Of a stretch of DNA of 64,000 bases, positions 28,226-37,368 are shown one piece after another. Made by a program: the position numbers and the translations under genes. This stretch comes from Leptospira brenneri (GTDB lineage Bacteria; Spirochaetota; Leptospiria; Leptospirales; Leptospiraceae): contig NZ_NPDQ01000004.1 of assembly GCF_002812125.1 (NCBI RefSeq), positions 310,001 to 374,000 of the forward strand, given 5' to 3'. A model generated the notes under the pieces. The model searched no databases, was not told the origin of the DNA, and saw only the letters and a program-made list of their open reading frames with translations. Each line of letters opens with the position of its first letter. Within the stretch, counting starts at the first letter, position 1.

Positions 28226-29374
28226 TTAAAATGCTCCACCACGCCGACCTAAGTGAAGGAACTCTACAATTTTTTCGATGATTTTCAATTTTCTATGATC
28301 GTTCTTGTAATCCCAATAAAACCTTTTTTCCATATTTAGATAATGATTTAACTCATCTGAAGAAATTCCTAACTTTGTTGCAATAAAATCAAAATCTTCT
28401 TGAATGGTTTCAGGATTAAAAGGTGGATTTTTTAAAATCTCCAATGCCTCTTCTCGCTGCATTTGTCCTGTAAGGATTAAACTAGAAAGCTGATTTCTTC
28501 TAACGTCAAAATTGAAACGAGTTGTTAACCAATAACCTTCGTAAAATCTTGTGAACCTGGATTCAAAGTGTTTCTGACCATATGATTTCCAGCCATATTC
28601 TTTTTCCAAAATATCAACGGCCATTTTTTTAGTATAAGGCATAAAATTCAATGGCTTCATCACTTTCATACCTTTGATGAATTTCTGATATATTTTATGA
28701 TTGTAAACACTACTAAATGGATATGTTTTCATCGGAATAGTTCCAAACCGTTTGATAATATCTCGGATGTGAACTAAATCCGTACCCCAATAATAATAGA
28801 GATAGGGCATGATGACACATTCTGTTGCAATATTTCCACCATTCAAAATATATTTTATTTTATGTTTATTTGAAAACTTATATAAAACGGCTCCAAAGGC
28901 ATGATCTTGCGGTATATCAATGTGAGGAACGCCTGATTTGAACCAAGCAAGCTGAAAATCCTTCATTTCATTCCAATTAATAACTTCTGTAAATAAATCT
29001 AAATTTAGCTTATCAACCAAGTTATGAATATTGCTTACCGCCATTTCAGTGTTCCAACCACCATCTACATGGAAAACCAATGGCCTCAACCCATACTCTT
29101 TTACCATAGTATGTAACATATAGGAACTATCAACACCACCACTCAGTCCCAAAATACAATCAAAGTCTTTGCCTTTAGAATGCTTTTTTATTTCTTCTAC
29201 GTATACTCGTAATTGCCGTTTCCCTTCTTCGTTTGGAAACCAATTCGGTTTTACGTTTTTTTCGAAATCCCAATATACACTAGAAATCCCATGCCCATCA
29301 AATGAAACATCAGGAAGATTCGAGTCGATTACGGTTTTTGTACAAATTTGATAAGATTTAGTATTTTGAGTCAT
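28226..29374 (-). CDS. wbuX: N-acetyl-sugar amidotransferase, LfnA/WbuX type
   Basis: A 382-residue PP-loop ATPase of the WbpG/LfnA/WbuX/PseA family, with the ATP-binding SGGVDSS at residues 78-84. These enzymes activate an N-acetyl group with ATP and use ammonia from HisH/HisF partners to form an acetamidino group. The fnlABC neighbours point to L-FucNAc to L-FucNAm, as reported for E. coli O145 and P. aeruginosa O12. Unusually, the N-terminal CxxC pairs of relatives are not intact: Cys11 is followed by Thr at position 14, and the second pair is absent. The paralogue at 51.4-52.7 kb keeps all four cysteines. Confidence 0.86.
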   Translation of the reverse strand: MTQNTKSYQICTKTVIDSNLPDVSFDGHGISSVYWDFEKNVKPNWFPNEEGKRQLRVYVEEIKKHSKGKDFDCILGLSGGVDSSYMLHTMVKEYGLRPLVFHVDGGWNTEMAVSNIHNLVDKLNLDLFTEVINWNEMKDFQLAWFKSGVPHIDIPQDHAFGAVLYKFSNKHKIKYILNGGNIATECVIMPYLYYYWGTDLVHIRDIIKRFGTIPMKTYPFSSVYNHKIYQKFIKGMKVMKPLNFMPYTKKMAVDILEKEYGWKSYGQKHFESRFTRFYEGYWLTTRFNFDVRRNQLSSLILTGQMQREEALEILKNPPFNPETIQEDFDFIATKLGISSDELNHYLNMEKRFYWDYKNDHRKLKIIEKIVEFLHLGRRGGAF

Positions 29375-29400
29375 GTTTATTATAGAATAATTAATTATTT

Positions 29401-30516
29401 TTAGACGGAATCACACAAGAATGAAAAAGTTTCAAAAGAACATCTTTCCCAAGTATACTCTAACGAATATTCCCTGGCTTTTTTAGCTAAGCTGGTCCGA
29501 AGATGATTGTTATCAATTAATAATCGAATTGCTGCCTCGATTGAATCCGGCCGATCAGGATCAAAATATATCCCAGCATCTTTAAGTACTTCAGGCATAG
29601 GACCTCGATCTGAGCATGCAATGGGCATACCCAACCTCATTGATTCAATCAAAGTTATCGGCATGTTCTCAACACTGGAAGCAAAAACTATAATATCGAA
29701 TTCTTTTGTAAAAGTTGGTAATTCATCATGTCGAATATTTCCAACGAAATTAATAAATGCTAAAGAAGAATCAATACTTCGAGAAAATTCCATTACACTT
29801 CTCCCAAAGTCTCCATCTATTTTCCCCGCAAAAGTAATTGATACTTTCGGGTAATTTGATCTCAGGACATTTACTGCCTTAATCACATTAATATGATTTT
29901 TATATTCTTGAATAGGAGAAATATAAAGAATTTTAATTTCTGAATCAGATAGATTTTCTTTTAATTTATGGATTTTACCAAATGCATCATCAATTCCATG
30001 TGGAATTATTCTGTAATTTTTCAAATCACCAGTATGATTTTGTATTACCTTACTTGAGTAGTTAGTTAAAAAAATAGTTCCTACTGAGTTTCTGAATGAT
30101 GCTATCTGAATATAATATAAGAAAAAAAGCCTAATCCTAGCGATACCAAACTTGTAATATTTTAGAGAGTCTTTCTCAAAGTTTAATAGATCTTGACTCA
30201 TAGTTATAAATGGTTTAAATTTTGAAATAGATCCAGCATCTGAATCAAACATTATATCACAACCTACCTTCTTTGCTTCCCGATGTAGCAAGAATCGCTG
30301 CCAAAAAAGCTGAAAGATTAGATTAAAACTTAAAAATCTAGGACTATGTTTTTTCAGCCAAGGTGCATCGGGTATTTGGTCTAAAAGTTTCTGGTAGGAC
30401 CATATATGGATTTTTTCTATTTTATGCTTATCCACATCAAAAGAATTTAAAATCCCAATAATATGCGTTATAGCTCCACCTGATTTATTCCTGGAGGCAT
30501 CAATTCCTATAATCAC
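29401..30516 (-). CDS. Family 4 glycosyltransferase
   Basis: A 371-residue GT-B transferase that starts IIGIDASRNKSGGAITHI, with the glycine-rich acceptor loop, has ILYISPIQEYKNHINVIKAV near residue 205 and VFASSVENMPITLIESMRLG near residue 285, the GT4 motif with donor-binding glutamates. CSDRGPMPEVLKDAG follows. The start is a GTG. It precedes the amidine module by 26 bases and probably belongs to the same transcript. Specificity unknown. Confidence 0.83.
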   Translation of the reverse strand: MIIGIDASRNKSGGAITHIIGILNSFDVDKHKIEKIHIWSYQKLLDQIPDAPWLKKHSPRFLSFNLIFQLFWQRFLLHREAKKVGCDIMFDSDAGSISKFKPFITMSQDLLNFEKDSLKYYKFGIARIRLFFLYYIQIASFRNSVGTIFLTNYSSKVIQNHTGDLKNYRIIPHGIDDAFGKIHKLKENLSDSEIKILYISPIQEYKNHINVIKAVNVLRSNYPKVSITFAGKIDGDFGRSVMEFSRSIDSSLAFINFVGNIRHDELPTFTKEFDIIVFASSVENMPITLIESMRLGMPIACSDRGPMPEVLKDAGIYFDPDRPDSIEAAIRLLIDNNHLRTSLAKKAREYSLEYTWERCSFETFSFLCDSV

Positions 30517-30707
30517 AATAGCCTTCTGTGTATAAATTTATTTCTATAAACCATAAGCTAAACCTTAAAACCGGCTTACCTGCAATTTCAAAATCACTCG
30601 TAGCCTAACAAAGGCAAGTTAAGTTAATTTTTGTTCTCGAGCGAACTGAAAGCGATGTCAACGCTAACCCACGATGAGGTTAGAAAACTTTTATCAGAAA
30701 ACACTAT

Positions 30708-31589
30708 TCATCGATTATAAAGTTTTTTCTTCAGCCGCTTCCTTTTAAAAAAGTATAGGACTTCGTAGATTCCTGATTTCAGAATAAATCGAAGCTGCTT
30801 CTTATTTGCCCAAGATTCGACATGGTAGCGTTCTAAAAAGTATGGATCGTTGAAAGACGATATTGGCTTACAATTTGTACAAAAAATATACTTATAACCT
30901 ACTTCAATCATTTTACGAAAAGCATCAAAACCATATGACCACTCCTCACCACCAACCCAAGTAAACGTATCGACATCTTCAAGAAGATTCTTCTCTAGCA
31001 GGTTTTTCGATTTTTTTATCTCAGAATCAATTTCAAGCGGAGAAAGAGTGTCTGCCAATCTTTTATGATTCATTGAATGACATGTAACTACATGCCCTCG
31101 TTTTCTTGCATCTTTGATTTCTTGCCATGACATTCCGATTCTCTTTTCCAAGTGATTGGGAGTAAAGCCGATCAGATTCTCCTCACAAAAATGCTTTTGT
31201 TTGTCTGGATCCAAATCAACGAGGCCAGATGGAACCATAAGCCAACCTGTAAACCCAAACTCTTCTAGTAAAGGTAAAGCTATATCAAAATTTGACTTTA
31301 ATCCATCGTCAAAAGAAATAACCAAACCAGGTTTCTTATCTTTCCAGATTCCCTTATTTAAAAGAGCCTCTAGAGATTCCATATCACAATTTACATAATT
31401 TTTCTGATACCAAATCAATTGCTCGCGAAATGAATTAAAATCACCACTAGGAGTGTCATGATATGTTACGACTTGCACATAAGGAAAAATCCATCGATAA
31501 TAGAAAAGACTAGCAAGAAATGTGAAGGTTTCCGTACCTAAACAGAATTCGAAAAACTTTTTAAGATGTGTTTTTAAATATCGAACCAT
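30708..31589 (-). CDS. Polysaccharide deacetylase (NodB-homology, CE4)
   Basis: A 293-residue protein with the NodB signature: ISFDDG at residues 91-96 (catalytic/metal Asp94-Asp95) and the metal-binding HSMNH at 171-175. The first 30 residues are basic then hydrophobic, possibly an uncleaved anchor. CE4 enzymes remove N- or O-acyl groups from amino sugars; in O-antigen loci they can expose an amine for further substitution. An aminotransferase-acyltransferase fusion gene lies just upstream. Substrate and cell compartment are not shown by the sequence. A 191-base gap with no recognisable feature separates it from the next gene, the GT4 at 29.4-30.5 kb. Confidence 0.82.
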   Translation of the reverse strand: MVRYLKTHLKKFFEFCLGTETFTFLASLFYYRWIFPYVQVVTYHDTPSGDFNSFREQLIWYQKNYVNCDMESLEALLNKGIWKDKKPGLVISFDDGLKSNFDIALPLLEEFGFTGWLMVPSGLVDLDPDKQKHFCEENLIGFTPNHLEKRIGMSWQEIKDARKRGHVVTCHSMNHKRLADTLSPLEIDSEIKKSKNLLEKNLLEDVDTFTWVGGEEWSYGFDAFRKMIEVGYKYIFCTNCKPISSFNDPYFLERYHVESWANKKQLRFILKSGIYEVLYFFKRKRLKKKLYNR

Positions 31590-31836
31590 TTTATGAAAGC
31601 ACCAAGTTTAGAGACTTTAGAACGAAGAAATCTTAGTATTGTACAAACAGAAATCGCCAATACAAAAACAATATACTAGGCTTATATAAAAACCAACCTG
31701 AGTTCGAATTTTTACCTAACAACTTGATTCTTTTCTCTATGGTCAATAAGCATAACGGCAACTATATAATTTCTATAAAGAGATTTAGGGTAAAATTTAT
31801 AAAGATAAATTTTATTTACTTGAGTACAAATAGTTT
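31590..31836 (-). promoter_or_regulatory. Intergenic spacer with weak promoter and AT-only hairpin
   Basis: This 247-base AT-rich gap has no open frame of note. On the minus strand TTGTAT (31665-31660), 16 bases, TACAAT (31643-31638) could serve the deacetylase gene about 50 bases downstream. At 31791-31814 there is a perfect 10-base inverted repeat TAAAATTTAT-AAAG-ATAAATTTTA shortly after the stop of the fusion gene. The stem has no G-C pair and is not followed by a U-run, so it is a poor terminator. Confidence 0.28.
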
Positions 31837-33978
31837 CTAAAACCATTTTCTCCACTCGCCAGTTAAGTGATAGGATTCAGCATTTAACCCTCGCTTAAAA
31901 TTTGCGATCCCTTTAGGGGTATTTTCCGCAAGTCCACCAAGATCAAATCGAATACTTCCATTTTGTTTTGCATGAATTATCGCATCCCAAAGAAGAACGG
32001 AATTTGCTTGAGCTATACGTCCTTTCTCGTTTGTAATTCCTATGAGATATTCTGAAGTATTACCAAATTGAAGAGTCACTAAAGCTCCCAAAATGGATGT
32101 TGCGCTAATAATTTCAGAATCACTAGCTAAGAATAAATTAAACCTAAAAGAAGTGCTTTGATTATTTACTAGAGCGATTAACATTTGTTCGGACATACCA
32201 TCGAAACCTTTACTCATTTGCTGTTCTTTGTAAAGTTGCAGCAATAAATCTAAATGTCGATTTGCACCTATATCGGTGTGAATTTTTACTTGGAGTTTCT
32301 GTCCCTTGCGAAGACAATTTCTCCATTTACCATCTAACTTCATTAGCAATTTATCCTCATCATCAGTTAGAGATAATATTGCGGAATCGGCAGGATAATT
32401 TAGTCTTTTACGAAAACCCATCTGATAAAGCTGTGTTTCAATTTCATTATCTGGAGGCAATTCAGGTGCAACTTGTAACATCCACCAACGACGGCGGAAT
32501 GATTCTCTCGTCATGACCATAAGAGCATTTAATGCCAGTCTATTTTTGAAGTTTCCTTCACCTCGCAACATCAAAGGTCCTCGATTGATCCTTGCTACTC
32601 CAATACCAAACACAGGAATTTTTTTTACGAGAACCTGAAACAGTGCAGTTGGCACCCCATCCTCTAAAACAAGAAAGCGCACAACATTCCAGCTCTCTGC
32701 ATCGGCCTTACTAGAACCGTATTCCCATGTTTGAGTCAAGTTTTTGTTCGGACAATTCAACCAATAACTTTCCCAAATTTCTTGAGATTCTATTCTTTTT
32801 ATTTCCCATCTTGCGAGAATTGTTTTTCTTATTTTTTTCAAACTGGCGCCAATACTCCTAAAATTTACATCTCTGTGAATGGGAAGATAGAGTCTGGTCA
32901 GTCGCAAATGACAAGCTAGTTTAAAATTCTCTGGATCGCAAGTGACCTCAGGTGATAAATCTGGCCAAGTTAAAGCAGGAAGACCAGAGCGGTTTAAATC
33001 AGTATAAACCTTTTCTGCACTAGCTTTATCAGAAAAAGAAAAGCCTGCCAAATATCTAGAAAAATTTGCTGGGACTAAACTGCCTTCAGCCGACGCACTC
33101 ATATTCTCTATTACAGATTTCCAGTTCTTTGTAAACTCTTCCCGGCATTTTTCTATTTCATTAATTCGCATTTGCTCATATTTCATTAATCGCTTTGCTA
33201 AAAAACTCATTTCAAAAGGAAAAGTAAAGGTTTCGGCCGGAAGGGCATCACGAGAAAAAGATAAGAAGATATTTTTGTTCCGAATACCAAACTTCTGCAA
33301 AATCCTCTTTAACAACCAGATAATACTATGCAATGAAAATTTGTTATGTTCTCGTTTGAGATTCGCCACAATTCCATCTAAAATTTTTACTGAACCCTCT
33401 TCTAACCCTGCTGGACCTTCCTTTCGGATTAACATCAAAGCACCATCTGGAATAGCAATATGTTTGTGCGGACTATAAATTACACAGTCTCCACACTGAC
33501 CAACACCTGGTATCGGACGCAAAACATGAGCAGCATCCTCAACTAACCACGCACCACTTGCCTTGCAAATGGCAACAGCTTCCTCACTTGCCGCTGGCTG
33601 GCCAAAATAATGAACAAGCAAAAAAATATCAGGTTTGTCCTCAAGTGCTATTTCAGAAATTTTGGTGGTGGAAGGACACCCGTTCTCATCAACCGGATAA
33701 AAGAAAAATCGGACATTCAATTTTCTCAGAAGAAAGAGAGACTCATTACAAAAGTAATCAGGAACCCAGAATGTGAGTTTCTCCCTTTTACTTAATTGTT
33801 TTCTCCAGATAGCAATCACATATAAAGACCAAGCCGAGCGAAAAAACCAAAAAGAAAAGTCGTAAGATCCCTTCCAAAGATGTAATAAGTTAGAGTCTTG
33901 AACACCGTAATCAAAAAGTATCCTTATCAGATCTAATAATTTCGGCAAAGGTGAGTGAGTGATGCGATGATTAAGCAT
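31837..33978 (-). CDS. Fusion of DegT-like PLP aminotransferase and FemAB/CelD-like acyltransferase
   Basis: A 713-residue two-domain protein. Residues about 1-400 form a DegT/DnrJ/EryC1-type aminotransferase: VEDAAHVLRP with the PLP-contacting Asp148, and YSPHKHIAIPDGALM with Lys172 as the expected Schiff-base lysine. Residues about 410-713 resemble FemAB/CelD GNAT-like transferases, with WESYWLNCPNKNLTQTWEYG at the domain start and LGGLAENTPKGIANFKRGLN near the end. The likely role is to aminate a keto-sugar and acylate the new amine, in one polypeptide; this is inference. No frameshift or internal start was seen at the junction, so the fusion seems genuine. Confidence 0.78.
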   Translation of the reverse strand: MLNHRITHSPLPKLLDLIRILFDYGVQDSNLLHLWKGSYDFSFWFFRSAWSLYVIAIWRKQLSKREKLTFWVPDYFCNESLFLLRKLNVRFFFYPVDENGCPSTTKISEIALEDKPDIFLLVHYFGQPAASEEAVAICKASGAWLVEDAAHVLRPIPGVGQCGDCVIYSPHKHIAIPDGALMLIRKEGPAGLEEGSVKILDGIVANLKREHNKFSLHSIIWLLKRILQKFGIRNKNIFLSFSRDALPAETFTFPFEMSFLAKRLMKYEQMRINEIEKCREEFTKNWKSVIENMSASAEGSLVPANFSRYLAGFSFSDKASAEKVYTDLNRSGLPALTWPDLSPEVTCDPENFKLACHLRLTRLYLPIHRDVNFRSIGASLKKIRKTILARWEIKRIESQEIWESYWLNCPNKNLTQTWEYGSSKADAESWNVVRFLVLEDGVPTALFQVLVKKIPVFGIGVARINRGPLMLRGEGNFKNRLALNALMVMTRESFRRRWWMLQVAPELPPDNEIETQLYQMGFRKRLNYPADSAILSLTDDEDKLLMKLDGKWRNCLRKGQKLQVKIHTDIGANRHLDLLLQLYKEQQMSKGFDGMSEQMLIALVNNQSTSFRFNLFLASDSEIISATSILGALVTLQFGNTSEYLIGITNEKGRIAQANSVLLWDAIIHAKQNGSIRFDLGGLAENTPKGIANFKRGLNAESYHLTGEWRKWF

Positions 33979-33997
33979 GTTTGCGATTTACGATGAC

Positions 33998-34900
33998 TCA
34001 GGGAACTCCAGACAACTTTACTGTTAATTTAACGGCTATAATTCGAGTAAAAGAAATTGGATTAAAAAATAATGATCTCAGCATCAATTGAATTCCTTGA
34101 AAAGTTTTACCGGAACGCAAATAACTCCTAAACTTCTCAAAATCAAGACGGAGACAAACATCTTGCCATAATTTATCACGATCAGAATCAAATTGTTGAA
34201 TATTATAAACATGCTCACGCATCATATTGCGCTGATTTTTATCGATTTTTTCAATGGAATTAGAGATATTATCATCCTCGATAATATATTCACCAAGTGC
34301 TTCTTGAATAAATAAAAACTTTGCATTTAGAAATGCCATACGAAGCCAAAGATCATAATCCTCAATAATTACATAATCAGGAGATTCATTAAACCGCAAT
34401 TCGTTTTGAATCAGAAAGCTTGTTCGTATTGTAGTAGCAGATGTTGAAAGCCTGTTTCCTTTTGTCAGGAGAACACGATAAAAATCAGACTCGTAAGGTC
34501 CGTATTGTAAGAGCCTTTTCTCTTGGTTGTCAGGAGTAGTTAACATTTCGTTATGAGAAAATACATCTATCTCTGAGTTCTTGGTTATAGATTTTTCTAT
34601 TTCAAAAAGTCTATTTGGATACCATAAATCATCGGCATCTAGAAATGTAATCCATGGAGCGGCAGCTTTCAGAATACCTCGGTTTCTAGGAGTGGCAGGG
34701 CCCCCCGAATTTGGTGCCCAGTGATAATGGATACGAGTATCCTTAAAATCGTTTACAACCGATTCAGTATGATCTGTTGAACCATCGTCCATTATCAAAA
34801 GTTCAAAATTTCCATAGGTCTGCCTAAGAACAGATTCTATTGTCAGCTTTAACTTTTCAGCTCGGTTATAAGTAGGAATAACAACACTAAAAAAAGGCAT
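33998..34900 (-). CDS. Family 2 glycosyltransferase
   Basis: A 300-residue GT-A transferase with FSVVIPTYNRAEKLKLTIES, MDDGSTDHTESV near residue 38 and TFLDADDLWYPNRLFEIE near residue 88, which includes the DxD motif; IEDYDLWLRMAF lies near residue 182. The C-terminal part is basic without clear membrane helices. It is eight bases after the GT-B-like gene of the 34.9-43.8 kb cassette, so it may be the last member of that transcript. Specificity unknown. Confidence 0.86.
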   Translation of the reverse strand: MPFFSVVIPTYNRAEKLKLTIESVLRQTYGNFELLIMDDGSTDHTESVVNDFKDTRIHYHWAPNSGGPATPRNRGILKAAAPWITFLDADDLWYPNRLFEIEKSITKNSEIDVFSHNEMLTTPDNQEKRLLQYGPYESDFYRVLLTKGNRLSTSATTIRTSFLIQNELRFNESPDYVIIEDYDLWLRMAFLNAKFLFIQEALGEYIIEDDNISNSIEKIDKNQRNMMREHVYNIQQFDSDRDKLWQDVCLRLDFEKFRSYLRSGKTFQGIQLMLRSLFFNPISFTRIIAVKLTVKLSGVP

Positions 34901-34908
34901 AAAAAATA

Positions 34909-36417
34909 TTAAACAAGTGATAGTAATTGTTTAAATCTATTTAAAGATTCAAGCGAATATGGACGATACATTGCATTAACGTATTCAGAAACAGCAGAGA
35001 CATCAAAAGATTTTTCAAACTTTGATGTCTGAATTTTATATTTGAGATCGGCAAGGTCCTGGTAGGTAATGTTTGTTTGCCATAAATCAAAATAAAAAAA
35101 TCTCTCATCAAAAAAGTTGCCATCGCGATTGTATTGATAAGCTCGAACCCCTTGCATTAGAGATTCAATACCAAATGAATTATCATTGAACAAAACGCAG
35201 TCGTAAGTATCACGCAACAAATTCATATCTAACTCAAAAACTGCCTTGAAATTGAGTGGCAATGAATCAACCATTCTCAAATCAGTTTGCATATACAGTG
35301 GATGAAACTTGAGATCCACATAAATATCACTATCACCAAAAACATTTATTAAATCGGAAACTGTTGCTTGGTATTGTTCCAACTGAACAGGAAATGCATA
35401 TAATATTCGCTTCAGTTTGGTAGGGTTAGGTGTTTTTACTTCAAACTTATCACCTTCCGTTTTGTATTTGAATCGAAGGGCCGAAAAAACTTCTACAGGA
35501 ATAGAATAATGTCCATTCTCTAATAAATACTTTTTAAAATGTTCACCGACGGTTAGCAGAATATCTGGCATCGGATGTAATTCGCTATCCTTTTGCGTAG
35601 GAAAGAAGTTTAAAAAAATCGGAGAAAAACCACTACTTTGATATCCGATCATTTGAACATGATGTTTTTTTAGTTCATGGCAGCAAATTTTTTCCCAGGA
35701 TTGGTTTTCAAAGATATACACAAAAGTATCAATACTCAATTCTGCTAACTTTTTACATTTATATTTCTCTATATATGCTTCAAAAGATCTTAACAGCAGA
35801 TAATCCAGCAGCAAAGAACGGTTAATAGATTTCGTAATGTCTATACCATTCAATGAGTATGTTTTTTTTACCTGAATCAATCCGGTAAAAAAAAAATTTA
35901 GAACTAATTTAATAACATCTAACAGAGAGAGGATACTGTATGAACAAATTTGGATATTACTCCTTTTTACCTTTCCAAATCTTCTCCAAAGATTTAGATC
36001 TGTACCACTATAATAAATAACAACATTCTTATAAGCAGATAAATCAATCGGCAGCTCACGAAAATAATCATCGACTAATTCTCCATTTTTAAAACTTTTT
36101 GGAACTAACCAGGTTCTAAAAACTACTGCATTTCTGGGGATAAACTTCGTTCTAAAGCGAAGGGTAATATACAATATTCTCACAAACATGAGCATAAGTC
36201 TGATTGGAAACTGAATGATTCGAAGCCACAGGAGGGAGCGATGTGGGAGACTACTGGATGCCTCCTTTGAAATCGATTCGAACAAATGAGTAACAGTTTC
36301 CTGTTTGCTAAGAGTAGGACTTGCCAATGCTGCAAAATTGCCTTTTAACTCTTCGAAAACATCACTAAGTACTTTGTTATATTCTTGAGGATAAAAAGAA
36401 TAACCTTGTTTAGTCAT
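34909..36417 (-). CDS. Unassigned GT-B-like protein, candidate surface-sugar transferase
   Basis: A 502-residue protein of no family I can name. A hydrophobic stretch near residues 70-90 is followed by a basic region, suggesting membrane association. The second half resembles a GT-B glycosyltransferase: MIGYQSSGFSPIFLNFFP near residue 258, ILLTVGEHFKKYLLENGHY near 290, DLKFHPLY near 370 and NDNSFGIESLMQG near 420, a donor-site-like block. It ends a cassette with two CMP-sugar synthetases, so it could use a CMP-ulosonic acid; that is inferred from context. The protein at 39.1-40.8 kb has a similar plan. Confidence 0.5.
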   Translation of the reverse strand: MTKQGYSFYPQEYNKVLSDVFEELKGNFAALASPTLSKQETVTHLFESISKEASSSLPHRSLLWLRIIQFPIRLMLMFVRILYITLRFRTKFIPRNAVVFRTWLVPKSFKNGELVDDYFRELPIDLSAYKNVVIYYSGTDLNLWRRFGKVKRSNIQICSYSILSLLDVIKLVLNFFFTGLIQVKKTYSLNGIDITKSINRSLLLDYLLLRSFEAYIEKYKCKKLAELSIDTFVYIFENQSWEKICCHELKKHHVQMIGYQSSGFSPIFLNFFPTQKDSELHPMPDILLTVGEHFKKYLLENGHYSIPVEVFSALRFKYKTEGDKFEVKTPNPTKLKRILYAFPVQLEQYQATVSDLINVFGDSDIYVDLKFHPLYMQTDLRMVDSLPLNFKAVFELDMNLLRDTYDCVLFNDNSFGIESLMQGVRAYQYNRDGNFFDERFFYFDLWQTNITYQDLADLKYKIQTSKFEKSFDVSAVSEYVNAMYRPYSLESLNRFKQLLSLV

Positions 36418-36429
36418 CTCAAAGCCCGT

Positions 36430-37368
36430 CTATTTTACTAACTTAATTCCCACTGGAAGATACGGCAATTTTTGAAATTTTTTACGATAAAACGGTGAAT
36501 TGGGGTCAAGATAATAGTAAGGATCAAGTCGCTTCATAAAAACATTAGAACCAAGCAAGGAATCTGAACAGGCTTTACTATCAAAGTCAACTGTACTTCC
36601 AGGAAAATACGAAACCAGAGAATCGATGGAAAAACACCAACCAGATACCTTCTCATCATAATGATTATCTTTATCTTCCGTCGCGCTAGTAGTCAGCAAC
36701 ATAAGACCTCCTTGCTTAATGAGACGGGACAATGATTTTATATTATCGTTGAAGAGTTCAATATCAGAATGTTCAATAGCAGAGACGGAAATCACCGCGT
36801 CTACCGATCCAGACTCAATAGGTACGTCATGAAATGGAGCTCTGAGATAGCGAATCGTTCCATATTTCATATGATTTTTGAATAATCTTTCAAAAAGATA
36901 TTGAATGTATGAATTTATTTTTCGAATGATGCGACCCGGTAACTCTGGCAGTTTTTTGAATTTTTTCCATTTTAAATGATTCAGTAACTTCTCACTCTGT
37001 TTGCTATTAAAGTTAATAAATTTCATGTAAGGGTGATGATAAGAAATTTCTACATTTCCCTCTCCATAAATTTTAAAAATCCCTTTAGAGCGAGGCGGAG
37101 GTGTTCTAGGAGAAAAATCTAGACTGATTACATTATATCCTCTAGAAGCAAGCAAATACTGCATTATACCCTGGCCAGCTCCAGCATCCAAAATAGTACT
37201 ACCAGGAAGAATACCTGCTTTTTCTAATTCTTTCAATATCCATACATGATCCAAATCATAATGCCAACCATTGGGCCGATCCATTACTCTCAACCAATGG
37301 GTAATCTCTTTTATTTTTTCTTCATCATTTAGCAAAGATGCAAAGAGTAATTTTATTTCAGTCATCAT
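36430..37368 (-). CDS. SAM-dependent methyltransferase
   Basis: A 312-residue class I methyltransferase with motif I ILDAGAGQGIMQYLLASRG near residue 58, LDFSP at the end of strand two, and SVDAVISVSAIEHSDIELF near residue 190, as in UbiE/Methyltransf_11 proteins. An insertion of about 90 residues separates motif I from the later motifs. It overlaps the NeuA-like gene by 11 bases, so it probably methylates a sugar or ulosonic acid made by this cassette. Target unknown. Confidence 0.8.
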   Translation of the reverse strand: MMTEIKLLFASLLNDEEKIKEITHWLRVMDRPNGWHYDLDHVWILKELEKAGILPGSTILDAGAGQGIMQYLLASRGYNVISLDFSPRTPPPRSKGIFKIYGEGNVEISYHHPYMKFINFNSKQSEKLLNHLKWKKFKKLPELPGRIIRKINSYIQYLFERLFKNHMKYGTIRYLRAPFHDVPIESGSVDAVISVSAIEHSDIELFNDNIKSLSRLIKQGGLMLLTTSATEDKDNHYDEKVSGWCFSIDSLVSYFPGSTVDFDSKACSDSLLGSNVFMKRLDPYYYLDPNSPFYRKKFQKLPYLPVGIKLVK

